A DNA stretch of 64,000 nt, taken from NCBI RefSeq assembly GCF_003670295.1, contig NZ_QXJG01000007.1:1-64000 (forward strand), written 5' to 3'. The notes under the pieces were generated by a model, which was given only the letters and a program-made list of their open reading frames with translations, did no database searches and was not told the DNA's origin. The DNA is from Helicobacter burdigaliensis (GTDB lineage: Bacteria > Campylobacterota > Campylobacteria > Campylobacterales > Helicobacteraceae). Positions 34,665 to 43,466 of the stretch are shown one piece after another (the first letter of the stretch is position 1; every line of letters starts with the position of its first letter). The position numbers were made by a program, and so were the translations under genes.

Positions 34665-35426
34665 TTATTCTTGTTTATCTAAAAAACGCTTATCAAAAAG
34701 GCTATTTAAATGCACATTGCTTAAAGCAACTTTTAAAGAAGTAAAAAAGTCTGGATTATTTTCTTCCATTTCTTTTAGCATTTGTTTTGTTTTTTCTCTA
34801 GCGTGGGGGCGTTTATCATCGCTTTGCCACATGATAGGACAATTACAATCAGGAGCAATATAAATATTGTTTTTAGCAATAAAGTCAATAATTTGCCTCT
34901 CACGCACAAAGATTAGTGGGCGTATTACATACAGCCCATTTTCTGCTTTATAGATAGGGGGCATAGAACGCAAAGCACCATTATAGGTTAGATTCATCAT
35001 AAAGCTTTCTGCTGCATCATCTAAGTGGTGTGCTAGAGCGATTTTATTATATCCTCCCTCTTGTGCTTTAGTATAGAGTGCCCCTCTACGCATACGCGAA
35101 CAAAAGCTACAATAAACGCTCCCCTCGCGTTTATTTTCTTCTAAAATTTTATAAATATCTGTCCTATAAAGCTCATAAGGGATACCATTTTTCTCGCAAT
35201 ATTCAAAGATATATTCATATTCCCCACCGCGTCCATAATCTACTGTGAGTGCTTTAAATTCAAAATTAAAAGGAGCATATTTTTTAAGTCTTGCTAGAAG
35301 TGTGGCTAAAAGTATAGAATCTTTTCCGCCACTTAGCCCAAGTAGAACTCTATCGCCTTCTTTGATTAAATCAAATTCAGCATTTGTTTTGCCAGTGATT
35401 TTTAAAATTTTTTTACTAATTTCCAT
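34665..35426 (-). CDS. ttcA: tRNA 2-thiocytidine biosynthesis protein TtcA
   Basis: The 253-residue protein thiolates C32 of tRNAs. It has the PP-loop LLGLSGGKDSILLATLL (near residue 30), the CSFCSRMRRGALY cysteine pair and a further Cys pair in DCNCP, which hold the Fe-S cluster. The order next to an MFS exporter matches HP1182-HP1181 in H. pylori. It overlaps the MFS gene by 11 bases, so the two are translationally coupled. Confidence 0.92.
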   Translation of the reverse strand: MEISKKILKITGKTNAEFDLIKEGDRVLLGLSGGKDSILLATLLARLKKYAPFNFEFKALTVDYGRGGEYEYIFEYCEKNGIPYELYRTDIYKILEENKREGSVYCSFCSRMRRGALYTKAQEGGYNKIALAHHLDDAAESFMMNLTYNGALRSMPPIYKAENGLYVIRPLIFVRERQIIDFIAKNNIYIAPDCNCPIMWQSDDKRPHAREKTKQMLKEMEENNPDFFTSLKVALSNVHLNSLFDKRFLDKQE

Positions 35427-36786
35427 TGTCTAACTCTTTAAATTTATCGCTTAAATGCAAGTTTATAAAATCTCTAATTTCTTGCTCTTCTAATAAGTGT
35501 TTATCGTATTTTATTACGGCTTTTTTCTCGCTTTCATTGATATACCATTCTAAGATTCCCACAAGCTCCACAAGCACTTCTAAATCCTCTCTGCATACAC
35601 CCTCTTGCAAAGGTAGATAAAGATTTTTTTGAAAAGTGGGATTTGCTAAAAACACAAAAAGCACAATCCATAAAAAAGAAGCAATCACAACAAACATACT
35701 AATAGACAACATTCCAAAAAATTCATAAAAATGCCCTCCAATGAGTGCGCCTATAAAAGTTCCAAGATAGCCAAAAGAAGTAAAAATCCCTAAAGCACTT
35801 CCTTTTTGATGTGCTTTGCAATAGCGACTAGCAAGACTTTGCATAATGGGTTCATGGATAGAAAATCCTATAAAAAACACCAAAATCCCTACAATAAAAG
35901 CCCACTTGTTATGGCTAAGCATCAAAAGATAAGCAACCACAAAAAATAGCACCCCAACAATCATAACACTTTTAAATTTACCCTTTTTTTCTGCAATAAT
36001 CGCAGCAGGAGCCATAGATAAAAGCCCTAAAATGCTCGCTGGAATATAGATTTTATAAAGCTCCTCTTTTGGCATATCAAATCCTTTAGTGAGCGCAATA
36101 GGAATGATTAAAAACGCCAAAGTCATAAAGCCTTTTTGCAAGAAATTTGTAAGATTCATAATTTGCAAATTTCTATTTTTTAAAATAAGTCCATATTCAT
36201 TAGTATTTGCATTAAAGCTATAAGTAATTTTAGGTGCGTTAGGCACAGCGATAAACAACACTATAATGCTAAAAATCGCCAAAATACAGGTAATCCAAAA
36301 AAGACTAGCAACTCCATAAATCCCACCAATAATAGGACCAATAATCATCGCAAATACAAAAGAAAAAGAAATCGTAGCGCCCATAAATGCCATTGCTTTT
36401 GTGCGTTTCTCTTCATTGACTAAATCTGCAATCATTGCACTTACCACGCCGCCAACAGCCCCGGCTCCTTGCAAGAATCTTCCTAAAATTAGCATATAAA
36501 TATCCTCGCTCATCGCACAAATAACAGAGCCTAACGCAAAGATAACAAGTCCTAAAGCTATCATACTCTTACGCCCAAATTTATCGCTTAAAAACCCAAA
36601 AGGAATCTGAAAGATAACCTGTGTGAGTGCATAGCCACCCATAGCAATCCCCATTAAAATAGGAGATGTCCCACTAAGCGAGAGTGCATATAAAGATAAA
36701 AGTGGCATTACCACAAATAATCCAAAAAATCTACCCCCAAGTATCAAGCTAAGTGGCATTGTTTGTTTGATTAAATCATTTTTCAC
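35416..36786 (-). CDS. MFS efflux transporter
   Basis: The 456-residue inner-membrane protein has about 12 helices. The major-facilitator motif A follows the second helix (GFLSDKFGRKSMIALG), and a motif C-like GPIIGG lies in helix 5. A C-terminal cytosolic extension of about 60 residues after the last helix is unusual for drug exporters. The H. pylori counterpart is HP1181, annotated as a multidrug transporter; the real substrate is unknown. It is the first gene of the unit with ttcA and diverges from rdgB. Confidence 0.88.
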   Translation of the reverse strand: MKNDLIKQTMPLSLILGGRFFGLFVVMPLLSLYALSLSGTSPILMGIAMGGYALTQVIFQIPFGFLSDKFGRKSMIALGLVIFALGSVICAMSEDIYMLILGRFLQGAGAVGGVVSAMIADLVNEEKRTKAMAFMGATISFSFVFAMIIGPIIGGIYGVASLFWITCILAIFSIIVLFIAVPNAPKITYSFNANTNEYGLILKNRNLQIMNLTNFLQKGFMTLAFLIIPIALTKGFDMPKEELYKIYIPASILGLLSMAPAAIIAEKKGKFKSVMIVGVLFFVVAYLLMLSHNKWAFIVGILVFFIGFSIHEPIMQSLASRYCKAHQKGSALGIFTSFGYLGTFIGALIGGHFYEFFGMLSISMFVVIASFLWIVLFVFLANPTFQKNLYLPLQEGVCREDLEVLVELVGILEWYINESEKKAVIKYDKHLLEEQEIRDFINLHLSDKFKELDNGN

Positions 36787-36861
36787 TTTTAAAATTCTCC
36801 ATAATTTTGCTAAAATTACAAAAACGCAATTTTATCCCAATAAAATAAACAAGGCAATAAT

Positions 36862-37470
36862 ATGCGATTAATTTTAGCAAGTTCTAATACTCATAAGTTA
36901 AGAGAGATTAAAGAAATTTATCATAATTTTAAGGAGGTGGAAATACTTCCTTATGATTGTCTTATCACGCCTTTTGTGATAGAAGAAAACGGAAAGAGTT
37001 TTAAACAAAACGCACTTATAAAGTCTAAAGCCGTGTTTTTAGCACTAAAAGAAGCAAATTTATTGCAAAAAGATGATGTTGTGCTAAGCGATGATAGCGG
37101 AATTTGTGTGGATTTGCTAGGAGGAGCGCCGGGGATTTATAGTGCAAGATATAGCGGTGGGAGCGATGAGGATAATCTAAACAAGCTTATAGATGAGGTA
37201 GCAAAGTTAGAGGGTAAGACTTCTTTAGCGCATTATTGTGCGAGTATAGGGATTAGTAGCTTTTATGGAGATTTTAATACTTATGGATTTATGTATGGAA
37301 GTGTTATAAGCACTAAAAGAGGCTCTAATGGCTTTGGCTATGATCCTATGTTTATCCCCAAAGGATACACAAAAACCCTAGCCGAGCTTAGTAGCGAAGA
37401 AAAAAATCAAATCTCTCATAGAAAAATAGCACTAGAAAATGCAAGTTATCTCCTTAGGGCATTGATGTAA
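36862..37470 (+). CDS. rdgB: XTP/dITP pyrophosphatase (RdgB/HAM1)
   Basis: The 202-residue house-cleaning enzyme hydrolyses non-canonical purine triphosphates (XTP, dITP) to monophosphates. It has the N-terminal LASSNTHKLREI, the metal-binding VLSDDSGI, PGIYSARYSG, GYDPMF and the late SHRKIAL. Length is normal. CAAGGC is a weak ribosome-binding site before the ATG. The gene borders the repeat-rich region at 37.5-38.3 kb. Confidence 0.94.
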   Translation: MRLILASSNTHKLREIKEIYHNFKEVEILPYDCLITPFVIEENGKSFKQNALIKSKAVFLALKEANLLQKDDVVLSDDSGICVDLLGGAPGIYSARYSGGSDEDNLNKLIDEVAKLEGKTSLAHYCASIGISSFYGDFNTYGFMYGSVISTKRGSNGFGYDPMFIPKGYTKTLAELSSEEKNQISHRKIALENASYLLRALM

Positions 37471-37618
37471 AAATAAAGATTCCATGAATAAAAAATAATA
37501 AATTAAAATTTAAAAAATTCCATAATATAATTCCAAAATAAAAATAAGTATGATTTATTTAAAATTACAATAATCATACAAACAATTAAAATAAATTGAA
37601 TTATACTAAGGAGGTTTT

Positions 37619-38096
37619 ATGTATTTTTTAAATCTTAATACCTCTTCTCCTAAAATAGTGCGGGGGGGGGGGGCATTCTAGCTCTTTATTAACCCCTTCT
37701 TTTATTGCTATCCCCTTGTCATTGCGAAGAAGCTTTGCTTCTGAAGCAATCTATTCTCTTTTGTCATTAGCAGAAATAAAACAAAGTGTAAATTCAAAAA
37801 GAGCAATCAAAAAATTTAAACTATCTCCAAAGAATCAAACTTCACTTTATATAAAAAGCAATTTTGTTCGTGGCGGTGTGATCCCTGAAATTGCAAAGCA
37901 ATTTCTTCCCAAGCCACTCTCAAAATGCTTTTTATATAAAGTTTCATCGCATTTTCTATTTTCTATTCCTTTGAATCTTTTTACATTTTTTAATCATCTA
38001 AACTCTTTATTCAAAAGTAATTCTCTTAGGCGGGAAGTGGGAGCCCTAAAACTGCAAGCAGTTTTGTCTCAACCAACCACGAGAATTCTTTTGTAA
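37619..38096 (+). CDS. candidate phase-variable ORF, switched off at G12
   Basis: AAGGAGG stands 4 bases before ATG 37619 and a TATAAT box lies at 37526-37531. After 14 codons the frame enters a run of 12 G and stops at TAG 37679-37681, giving about 20 residues. With one G fewer (or two more), the start joins an open frame that runs to TAA 38094-38096, giving about 158 residues, basic and rich in Ser, Leu, Phe and Lys, with no family I recognise. The frame passes through a GTCATTGCGAAG-type repeat. Poly-G switches are the usual phase-variation device in these bacteria. Whether the product is real is unproven. Confidence 0.4.
37662..37673. repeat. G12 homopolymer tract
   Basis: Twelve consecutive G lie 43 bases after an ATG with a good ribosome-binding site. 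Tracts of this length slip readily during replication in Campylobacterota and commonly switch genes on and off. Confidence 0.85.
37714..37751. repeat. palindromic repeat, copy 1 (inside the candidate ORF)
   Basis: CCTTGTCATTGCGAAGAAGC...GAAGCAATC contains the outer arms ATTGC/GCAAT and the inner hairpin AGAAGC-TTT-GCTTCT. The same opening recurs at 38114. This type of GTCATTGCGAG/GAAGCAATC repeat is scattered in many bacterial genomes. Confidence 0.75.
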
Positions 38097-38113
38097 TAAA
38101 GAGTATTCCTCCA

Positions 38114-38191
38114 CCTTGTCATTGCGAGGAGTGAAGCGACGAAGCAATCCATTAGACTGCTACGAGGGCTTCGCCCTCTCGGCAATGACAA
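38114..38191. repeat. palindromic repeat, copy 2 (long form)
   Basis: TTGTCATTGC (38116-38125) is matched by GCAATGACAA (38182-38191), enclosing a GAAGCAATC segment and a tight inner hairpin GAGGGC-TTC-GCCCTC (38164-38178). It lies 18 bases after the end of the candidate phase-variable frame. Confidence 0.75.
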
Positions 38192-38232
38192 AGATACTTT
38201 ATTAGAATTGTATTTGTTTGTAATAATATTTA

Positions 38233-38267
38233 GATTGCCACGGCTCACAAGTGAGCCTCGCAATGAC
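38233..38267. repeat. palindromic repeat, copy 3
   Basis: GATTGCCAC, then the hairpin GGCTCAC-AA-GTGAGCC (38242-38257), then TCGCAATGACA. The outer sequences match copies 1 and 2 in inverted form. Partial copies follow at 38286-38299 (CTTGCAATGACAAA) and near 38321-38339. Confidence 0.7.
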
Positions 38268-38299
38268 AGGTGGGTGGGGTAAAATCTTGCAATGACAAA

Positions 38300-38309
38300 G
38301 GGGGGGGGG
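38300..38309. repeat. G10 homopolymer tract
   Basis: Ten consecutive G follow a partial repeat (GCAATGACAAA). No start codon with a ribosome-binding site lies in a position to be switched on the plus strand. A minus-strand frame through it lacks a ribosome-binding site. Confidence 0.75.
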
Positions 38310-38344
38310 TATAAATTTTGTAAGGACGAGTGAAGCAATAAAGC

Positions 38345-38793
38345 TTTATATATTTAAAGTATAAATTTATTCTTTAGGAATAGTTTGGATTTGCTGGTCA
38401 CTTTTTTAGATGATTGTAATTTCTTGTGGAAAACTCATGGTGAAAATTTGAGCTAATTTTTTACAAAAATTTTGTAAAAGCTACCGCTATCTATGCCTTA
38501 TTGTTACAAATTGTTGTGTTTTGTGAAAGTTGTAGTTATAAGCTAACATTATCTATAAGAATGCAATAGAGCGCAAGTTTCCTCCATTATGCTAAGCATT
38601 AGATTTAATAGTGGAGTTTTTGTGAGTTTTGGTAGCTTTTGATTTGTGTAGTTTTTACTCATTTTTTATTTTTGCAATTTTGGGTTATTTTTACACAAAG
38701 GAAAATAAATTTTTACTAAAAGCCTTTGCAAAGTAGTTTTTAAGCACCTCTTTTTTAGAATCAAAACATAAAATTAATCATTTAGGAGGCGTC
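38345..38793. other. gap between the repeat region and the por operon
   Basis: No gene is visible here. TTTTACAAAA (38459-38468) and TTTTGTAAAA (38470-38479) form a perfect 10-bp inverted repeat with a one-base centre, a possible operator or short hairpin. No consensus -10 box could be placed with confidence. TTTAGGAGG before porG is its ribosome-binding site. Confidence 0.45.
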
Positions 38794-39354
38794 ATGCTTG
38801 AAATTAGATGGCATAGCCGTGCAGGACAAGGTGCAGTAACAGGTGCTAAAGGTTTAGCAGATGTAATTGCAGGAACTGGTAAAGAGGTGCAAGCTTTTGC
38901 TTTTTATGGTTCTGCAAAAAGAGGTGCTGCGATGACGGCTTATAATAGGATTGATGAAAATCCAATATTAAATCACGAAAAATTTATGAATCCTGATTAT
39001 ATTTTAGTGATTGACCCGGGTTTGACTTATATTGCTGATATTTGTGCAAATGAGAAACCCACTACAAAATACATTATCACAACGCATTTAAGTAAAGAAG
39101 AATTTTTAGAAAGTAAGCCAGAACTAAAAAATAAAGAAGTTTATATATTAGATTGTATCAAGCTTTCTATGGAAGCATTTGGTAAATCAATCCCTAATGC
39201 ACCTATGCTTGGGGCATTTTTAAAAGTTTCACAAAGTTTGGATTTAGAGTTTTTCTTAGAATCTTTTAAAAAGGTTTTAGGTAAAAAACTCCCCCAAAAA
39301 ATCATTGATGCAAATATGGAAGTTATTAGAAAAGCTTATAATGAAGTAAAATAG
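38794..39354 (+). CDS. porG: pyruvate:flavodoxin/ferredoxin oxidoreductase, gamma subunit
   Basis: The 186-residue subunit has the gamma-family start MLEIRWHSRAGQGAVTGAK and a following AFAFYGSAKRGA-type core with nucleotide-like folding. It forms one of four subunits of POR, which oxidises pyruvate to acetyl-CoA and CO2 and reduces flavodoxin or ferredoxin. The order porG-D-A-B matches HP1108-HP1111. TTTAGGAGG gives a strong translation start. porD follows after 10 bases. Confidence 0.95.
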   Translation: MLEIRWHSRAGQGAVTGAKGLADVIAGTGKEVQAFAFYGSAKRGAAMTAYNRIDENPILNHEKFMNPDYILVIDPGLTYIADICANEKPTTKYIITTHLSKEEFLESKPELKNKEVYILDCIKLSMEAFGKSIPNAPMLGAFLKVSQSLDLEFFLESFKKVLGKKLPQKIIDANMEVIRKAYNEVK

Positions 39355-39364
39355 GAGCGTAAAT

Positions 39365-39766
39365 ATGGAATATAAAGGCTGGAATGAATTTGAAGCAGGT
39401 TCAGTATTGTTTCCTTTTGAAAAAGAAGGTGGGGAAATGGTGCAAAAACATGCAGATGCAAGAGAATATAGAGAGGATAGCTCTTATAAGGCAAGTGTAG
39501 CACACTGGAGAGTGGAAAAACCTGTTTTTAACCACGATCATTGTATTAATTGTTATTTTTGCTGGGTTTATTGTCCAGATTCTTCAATCTTGGTAAGAGA
39601 TGAGAAGATGAGTGGTGTGGATTATGTGCATTGTAAAGGCTGTGGAGTGTGTGTGGATGTATGTCCTACAAATCCAAAATCGCTTTTAATGTTTAATGAT
39701 TATGAAAGCAACGAAGAGGCTTTAAGTAAATGGCCTGCAAAAGAAGCTAAGAAAAAGGATAACTAA
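39365..39766 (+). CDS. porD: pyruvate oxidoreductase, delta (ferredoxin) subunit
   Basis: The 133-residue subunit carries two [4Fe-4S] sites of the ferredoxin type, C-x2-C-x2-C-x3-C-P, in CINCYFCWVYCP and CKGCGVCVDVCP. It shuttles electrons from the catalytic subunits to flavodoxin. An N-terminal extension of about 58 residues precedes the clusters, as in other Helicobacter PorD. Its stop overlaps the porA start by one base (TAATG). Confidence 0.96.
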   Translation: MEYKGWNEFEAGSVLFPFEKEGGEMVQKHADAREYREDSSYKASVAHWRVEKPVFNHDHCINCYFCWVYCPDSSILVRDEKMSGVDYVHCKGCGVCVDVCPTNPKSLLMFNDYESNEEALSKWPAKEAKKKDN

Positions 39767-40983
39767 TGGCAGAAGTATATGAATTGCAAGAAATTGAAGT
39801 TTGGGATGGAAATATGGCGGCAAGCCATGCGTTGCGTCAAGCTCAAATTGATGTAGTTTCTGCTTATCCTATTACTCCATCAACTCCTATTGTGCAAAAT
39901 TATGCAACATTTTTGGCAAATGGCTATATTGATGGCGAGTTTGTAATGGTAGAATCAGAACATGCAGCAATGAGTGGCTGTGTGGGTGCAGCCGCAGCAG
40001 GTGGGCGTGTGGCGACAGCTACAAGCTCTCAAGGGTTTGCATTAATGGTAGAGGTGCTTTATCAAGCATCAGGTATGCGATTGCCTATTGTTTTAAATGT
40101 AGTTAATCGTGCTTTAGCAAGCCCTCTAAATGTAAATGGAGATCATTCAGATATGTATCTTGGGCGTGATGCAGGGTGGGTGAATCTATGCACCTATAAT
40201 CCGCAAGAAGCCTATGATTTTAACCTTATGGCATTTAAAATCGCAGAAGATTATGATGTAAGATTGCCTGTGATGGTTCATCAAGATGGATTTATCTGTT
40301 CGCATACTGCACAGAGTGTGCGTCCACTAAAAGATGATGTGGCTTATAAGTTTATCGGCGATTATAAACCTAAAAATGCTATGCTAGATTTTAGCAAACC
40401 TGCTACTTATGGTTCTCAAACAGAAGAAGATTGGCATTTTGAGCATAAAGCACAGCTTCATAATGCGATTATGAATTCTATGCCAGTGATTGAACGCACA
40501 TTTAAGGAATTTGAAGCATTAAGTGGAAGAAAATATAATGTAGTAGAAGAGTATGATACACAGGATGCAGAAGTGATTATCGTAGCACTTGGGACAACCG
40601 TAGAATCAGCACGTATTGCTGCTAAAAAAGCTAGAGAAAATGGAATTAAAGCGGGTGTGGTGAGTATTAGAGTATTGCGTCCTTTCCCTTATGAGAGATT
40701 GGGTGAAGCACTAAAGAATGCTAAAGCTGTGGCATTTTTAGATAGAAGCTTACCAGCAGGAGCTATGGGAATGCTTTATAATGAAGGAGTTGCAGCTCTT
40801 TATGCACAAGGCTCTAAAGCAGTAGTAAGTAATTATATTTATGGGCTTGGTGGAAGAGATTTAACACAAAATCACTTATCTGAGATTTATAAAGAATTAG
40901 ACGCAAATGCAAAAGCAGGAAAATTAACCCATAAAACACAACAATTTATTGGACTTAGAGGTCCAAAACTTGGCTTTAATTAA
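39766..40983 (+). CDS. porA: pyruvate oxidoreductase, alpha subunit
   Basis: The 405-residue subunit contains the pyruvate-binding half. It has AYPITPSTPIVQ, the VESEHAAMSGCVGAAAAG region, ATSSQGFALM and a C-terminal transketolase-like domain (VALGTTVESAR, RPFPYERL). It pairs with PorB, which binds thiamine pyrophosphate. One-base overlap with porD and 10 bases to porB show a tight operon. Confidence 0.96.
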   Translation: MAEVYELQEIEVWDGNMAASHALRQAQIDVVSAYPITPSTPIVQNYATFLANGYIDGEFVMVESEHAAMSGCVGAAAAGGRVATATSSQGFALMVEVLYQASGMRLPIVLNVVNRALASPLNVNGDHSDMYLGRDAGWVNLCTYNPQEAYDFNLMAFKIAEDYDVRLPVMVHQDGFICSHTAQSVRPLKDDVAYKFIGDYKPKNAMLDFSKPATYGSQTEEDWHFEHKAQLHNAIMNSMPVIERTFKEFEALSGRKYNVVEEYDTQDAEVIIVALGTTVESARIAAKKARENGIKAGVVSIRVLRPFPYERLGEALKNAKAVAFLDRSLPAGAMGMLYNEGVAALYAQGSKAVVSNYIYGLGGRDLTQNHLSEIYKELDANAKAGKLTHKTQQFIGLRGPKLGFN

Positions 40984-40993
40984 GGAGTATCAA

Positions 40994-41938
40994 GTGAGTG
41001 AAATTAAAAATTTAAAACAATATTCTAAGGCAAGTGAGAGATTTGAAGGTGCAAATTTATTATGTCCAGGCTGTGCACATGGGATTATCGTAAGAGAGGT
41101 TTTAAATGCAACCGACCATCCATTGTTAGTAGCGGCTTCTACGGGCTGTTTGGAGGTTTCTACTGCTGTGTATCCTTATACTTCTTGGGATGTGCCTTGG
41201 ATTCATATTGGATTTGAAAATAGTTCTACTGCGATTGCAGGGGCTGAAGCAATGTATAAGGCTCTTAAAAGAAAAGGAAAGTTATATAGCGATAAAGAGC
41301 CAAAATTTGTAGCATTTGGTGGAGATGGTTCTACCTATGATATTGGTTTTCAATTTATAAGTGGTTGTTTTGAACGAGGGCATGACTTTACTTATGTGTG
41401 TTTAGATAATGAAGTGTATGCAAACACAGGTGGACAAAGAAGTGGTTCTACACCTGTTGGTGCTTCTACAACAACAACTCCAGCAGGGCGTGTAAGCTAT
41501 GGAAAAAAAGATAAGAAAAAAGATTTACTTTTTATTATGGCAGCACATGGAGCACCTTATGTAGCACAAGTAGCTCCTAATAAGTGGAAAGATATGAGTA
41601 AAAAAATTAAAACTGCCATTGAAACAGAGGGGCCAACTTTTATTAATGCAATGAGTGCTTGCACGACTGAATGGAGATTTCCAGCTAATCAAACTATTGA
41701 AATGAGTGATTTAGCAACCGATTCTCTTGTTTTTCCACTCTTTGAAATTATTAATGGTAGGGAGTTAAGAATCACTTATCGTCCTAAAAATGTAATTCCT
41801 GTAAGAGATTATCTAGGAGCTCAAGCAAGATTTAAGCATTTATTTAAGCCAGAAAATGAATATCTAATCAAAGAATGGCAAAAAAATGTTGATGAGTATT
41901 GGGAATATCTCCAAAGAAGAGAAGAAGCTAAAGTATAA
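40994..41938 (+). CDS. porB: pyruvate oxidoreductase, beta subunit
   Basis: The 314-residue subunit binds thiamine pyrophosphate (GGDGSTYDIGF and a downstream NEVYANTGGQ) and has Fe-S cysteines beginning with LLCPGCAHG. The start is the GTG at 40994, 6 bases after AAGGAG; an upstream ATG at 40949 lies inside porA and lacks a ribosome-binding site. The length of 314 is the usual one for the H. pylori subunit. It is last in the operon. Confidence 0.96.
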   Translation: MSEIKNLKQYSKASERFEGANLLCPGCAHGIIVREVLNATDHPLLVAASTGCLEVSTAVYPYTSWDVPWIHIGFENSSTAIAGAEAMYKALKRKGKLYSDKEPKFVAFGGDGSTYDIGFQFISGCFERGHDFTYVCLDNEVYANTGGQRSGSTPVGASTTTTPAGRVSYGKKDKKKDLLFIMAAHGAPYVAQVAPNKWKDMSKKIKTAIETEGPTFINAMSACTTEWRFPANQTIEMSDLATDSLVFPLFEIINGRELRITYRPKNVIPVRDYLGAQARFKHLFKPENEYLIKEWQKNVDEYWEYLQRREEAKV

Positions 41939-41946
41939 TCTTTAGC
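41927..41946 (+). terminator. hairpin at the end of porB
   Basis: GCTAAAG-TATAAT-CTTTAGC is a perfect 7-bp stem that overlaps the porB stop codon in its loop. TTTTTT comes 13 bases later. It may terminate the por operon, though the U tract is displaced. Confidence 0.4.
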
Positions 41947-42248
41947 CTCTTTGGAAGAATTTTTTGAGTTTTGTAAGAAATAAGATGAAGTATTAGATAT
42001 TTGTAAAAGTAGTTTTATTCTTAAAAATATTTAATATTTTATTGTATAATGGTGCTTGTATATTTTTTGGGCATTTTGTAAAAATAAAATTATATAGATT
42101 TATGTCTCAAATGAATGTATAAGAATAATTTTGTCGCAAGTTTTGCTCTAAATCTTAAGAAATAGTTGTTTTAATTTATGCTATAATTAGTCATATTTTT
42201 TATTTTAGACTTAGAAAAGTTTTTATATTTTAATTTAAGGAGTCTGTA
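41947..42248. promoter_or_regulatory. cheY upstream region with two -10 boxes
   Basis: Nothing coding is visible. TATAAT occurs at 42045-42050 and at 42182-42187. The second stands 67 bases before the cheY start. The 5' leader that would result is AT-rich and shows no clear fold. Confidence 0.45.
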
Positions 42249-42623
42249 TTGAAAATGGTTGTTGTAGATGATAGTTCGACGATGAGGAGAATTATAAAAA
42301 ATACATTAGCAAGACTAGGATACAATGATATTTTAGAAGGTGAAAATGGCATAGAAGGGTGGGATAGAATGAATGCTAATCCCGATGTGAAGGTATTAAT
42401 TACAGATTGGAATATGCCTGAAATGAATGGTTTGGATTTGGTTAAAAAAGTAAGAGCCGATGAGAGATTTAAGGATATTCCTATTATTATGGTTACCACA
42501 GAGGGCGGTAAGGCAGAGGTTATCACAGCACTAAAGGCTGGAGTGAATAACTATATTGTAAAGCCTTTTACACCTCAAGTATTAAAAGAGAAGTTAGAAG
42601 TAGTTTTAGGAGTAAATGACTAA
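42249..42623 (+). CDS. cheY: chemotaxis response regulator CheY
   Basis: The 124-residue single-domain receiver has the acidic pocket (VVVDDSSTMRR), the phosphorylated Asp53 (VLITDWNMPEMNG), the switch Thr (VTTEGGK) and the conserved Lys in YIVKPF. Phospho-CheY binds the flagellar switch. The start is TTG, 6 bases after AAGGAG; the in-frame ATG two codons later is poorly placed. The operon cheY-prmA-ftsH-PSD-like-pssA is the same as in H. pylori and C. jejuni. Confidence 0.97.
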   Translation: MKMVVVDDSSTMRRIIKNTLARLGYNDILEGENGIEGWDRMNANPDVKVLITDWNMPEMNGLDLVKKVRADERFKDIPIIMVTTEGGKAEVITALKAGVNNYIVKPFTPQVLKEKLEVVLGVND

Positions 42624-42626
42624 AAA

Positions 42627-43454
42627 ATGGATACTTATTATAATTGTCTTATTGTCCATTCTAGCCAACATCTTGAAATATTAGAAGCTAAGGTAATGGA
42701 AATGTCTGATGAAGCCATTGAGCAAATTGAAGGGGGCTTTATTTTGAGGACACAAAAAGACATTCCTAGTATTAAAAAAGATTTGATTTTTTATATTAAT
42801 AATTTAAAAGAGCTTATGCAGAGTGATTTTGAGTATAGTCTTGAAGAAAGAAAAGAAAAAAATCAAGATTGGATTAATGAATACTGCAAATCTATCGCTC
42901 CTATTGAATGTGGAAAGCTCTATATCCACCCTTCATGGCATGAGGAAAAAAGGGATAAAATTAATATTTTAATAGATCCTGCACTTGCCTTTGGTAGCGG
43001 ACATCATGAAAGCACTTATGGTTGCTTAGAAGTTTTGCAAGAGATTCCATTGCAAGACAAAAAATTGCTAGATGTTGGTTGTGGGAGTGGGATATTATCC
43101 ATTATGGCAGCTAAGTGCGGTGCAAAAGTGTGGAGTTGTGATACAGACGAAATGGCAGTGCTATCTACTAAAGATAATGCTAGTAAAAATCATATAGAGC
43201 TTCAAGAGGTTTGGGAAGGCTCTTTAGATAAAATTACAGCCTTGCAGGGGAGTTTTGATGTGGTTGTGGCAAATCTCTTAGCAGATATTATTGTGGCATT
43301 GCCTTTGCAACTTTATCCAAAGAAAGAGGGCGTTTTGATTTTATCAGGAATCTTAAATATTTATGCTAATAAAGTTCTTGAGAAATTTAAAGACTTTACC
43401 ATTTTGAAGCAGGTTGAAAAGGGTGAATGGATAACATTTGCTCTAAAAAGATGA
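42627..43454 (+). CDS. prmA: ribosomal protein L11 methyltransferase
   Basis: The 275-residue protein methylates L11. The N-terminal substrate domain is followed by the SAM-binding domain (LLDVGCGSGILSIMAAKCGA, VWSCDTD) with the catalytic-loop-like VANLLADI, where related enzymes have NPPF-type motifs. The region FGSGHHEST marks the family. It lies 3 bases after cheY. No ribosome-binding site is obvious, so translation may be coupled. Confidence 0.93.
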   Translation: MDTYYNCLIVHSSQHLEILEAKVMEMSDEAIEQIEGGFILRTQKDIPSIKKDLIFYINNLKELMQSDFEYSLEERKEKNQDWINEYCKSIAPIECGKLYIHPSWHEEKRDKINILIDPALAFGSGHHESTYGCLEVLQEIPLQDKKLLDVGCGSGILSIMAAKCGAKVWSCDTDEMAVLSTKDNASKNHIELQEVWEGSLDKITALQGSFDVVVANLLADIIVALPLQLYPKKEGVLILSGILNIYANKVLEKFKDFTILKQVEKGEWITFALKR

Positions 43455-43466
43455 TAAGGAAAATGA

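Noticed and set aside
38069-38338. 89-codon minus-strand frame through the G10 tract and palindromic repeats
   Set aside because: TTG start without a ribosome-binding site, and most of it is translated repeat sequence (for example SLRGSLVSRG), typical of spurious frames.
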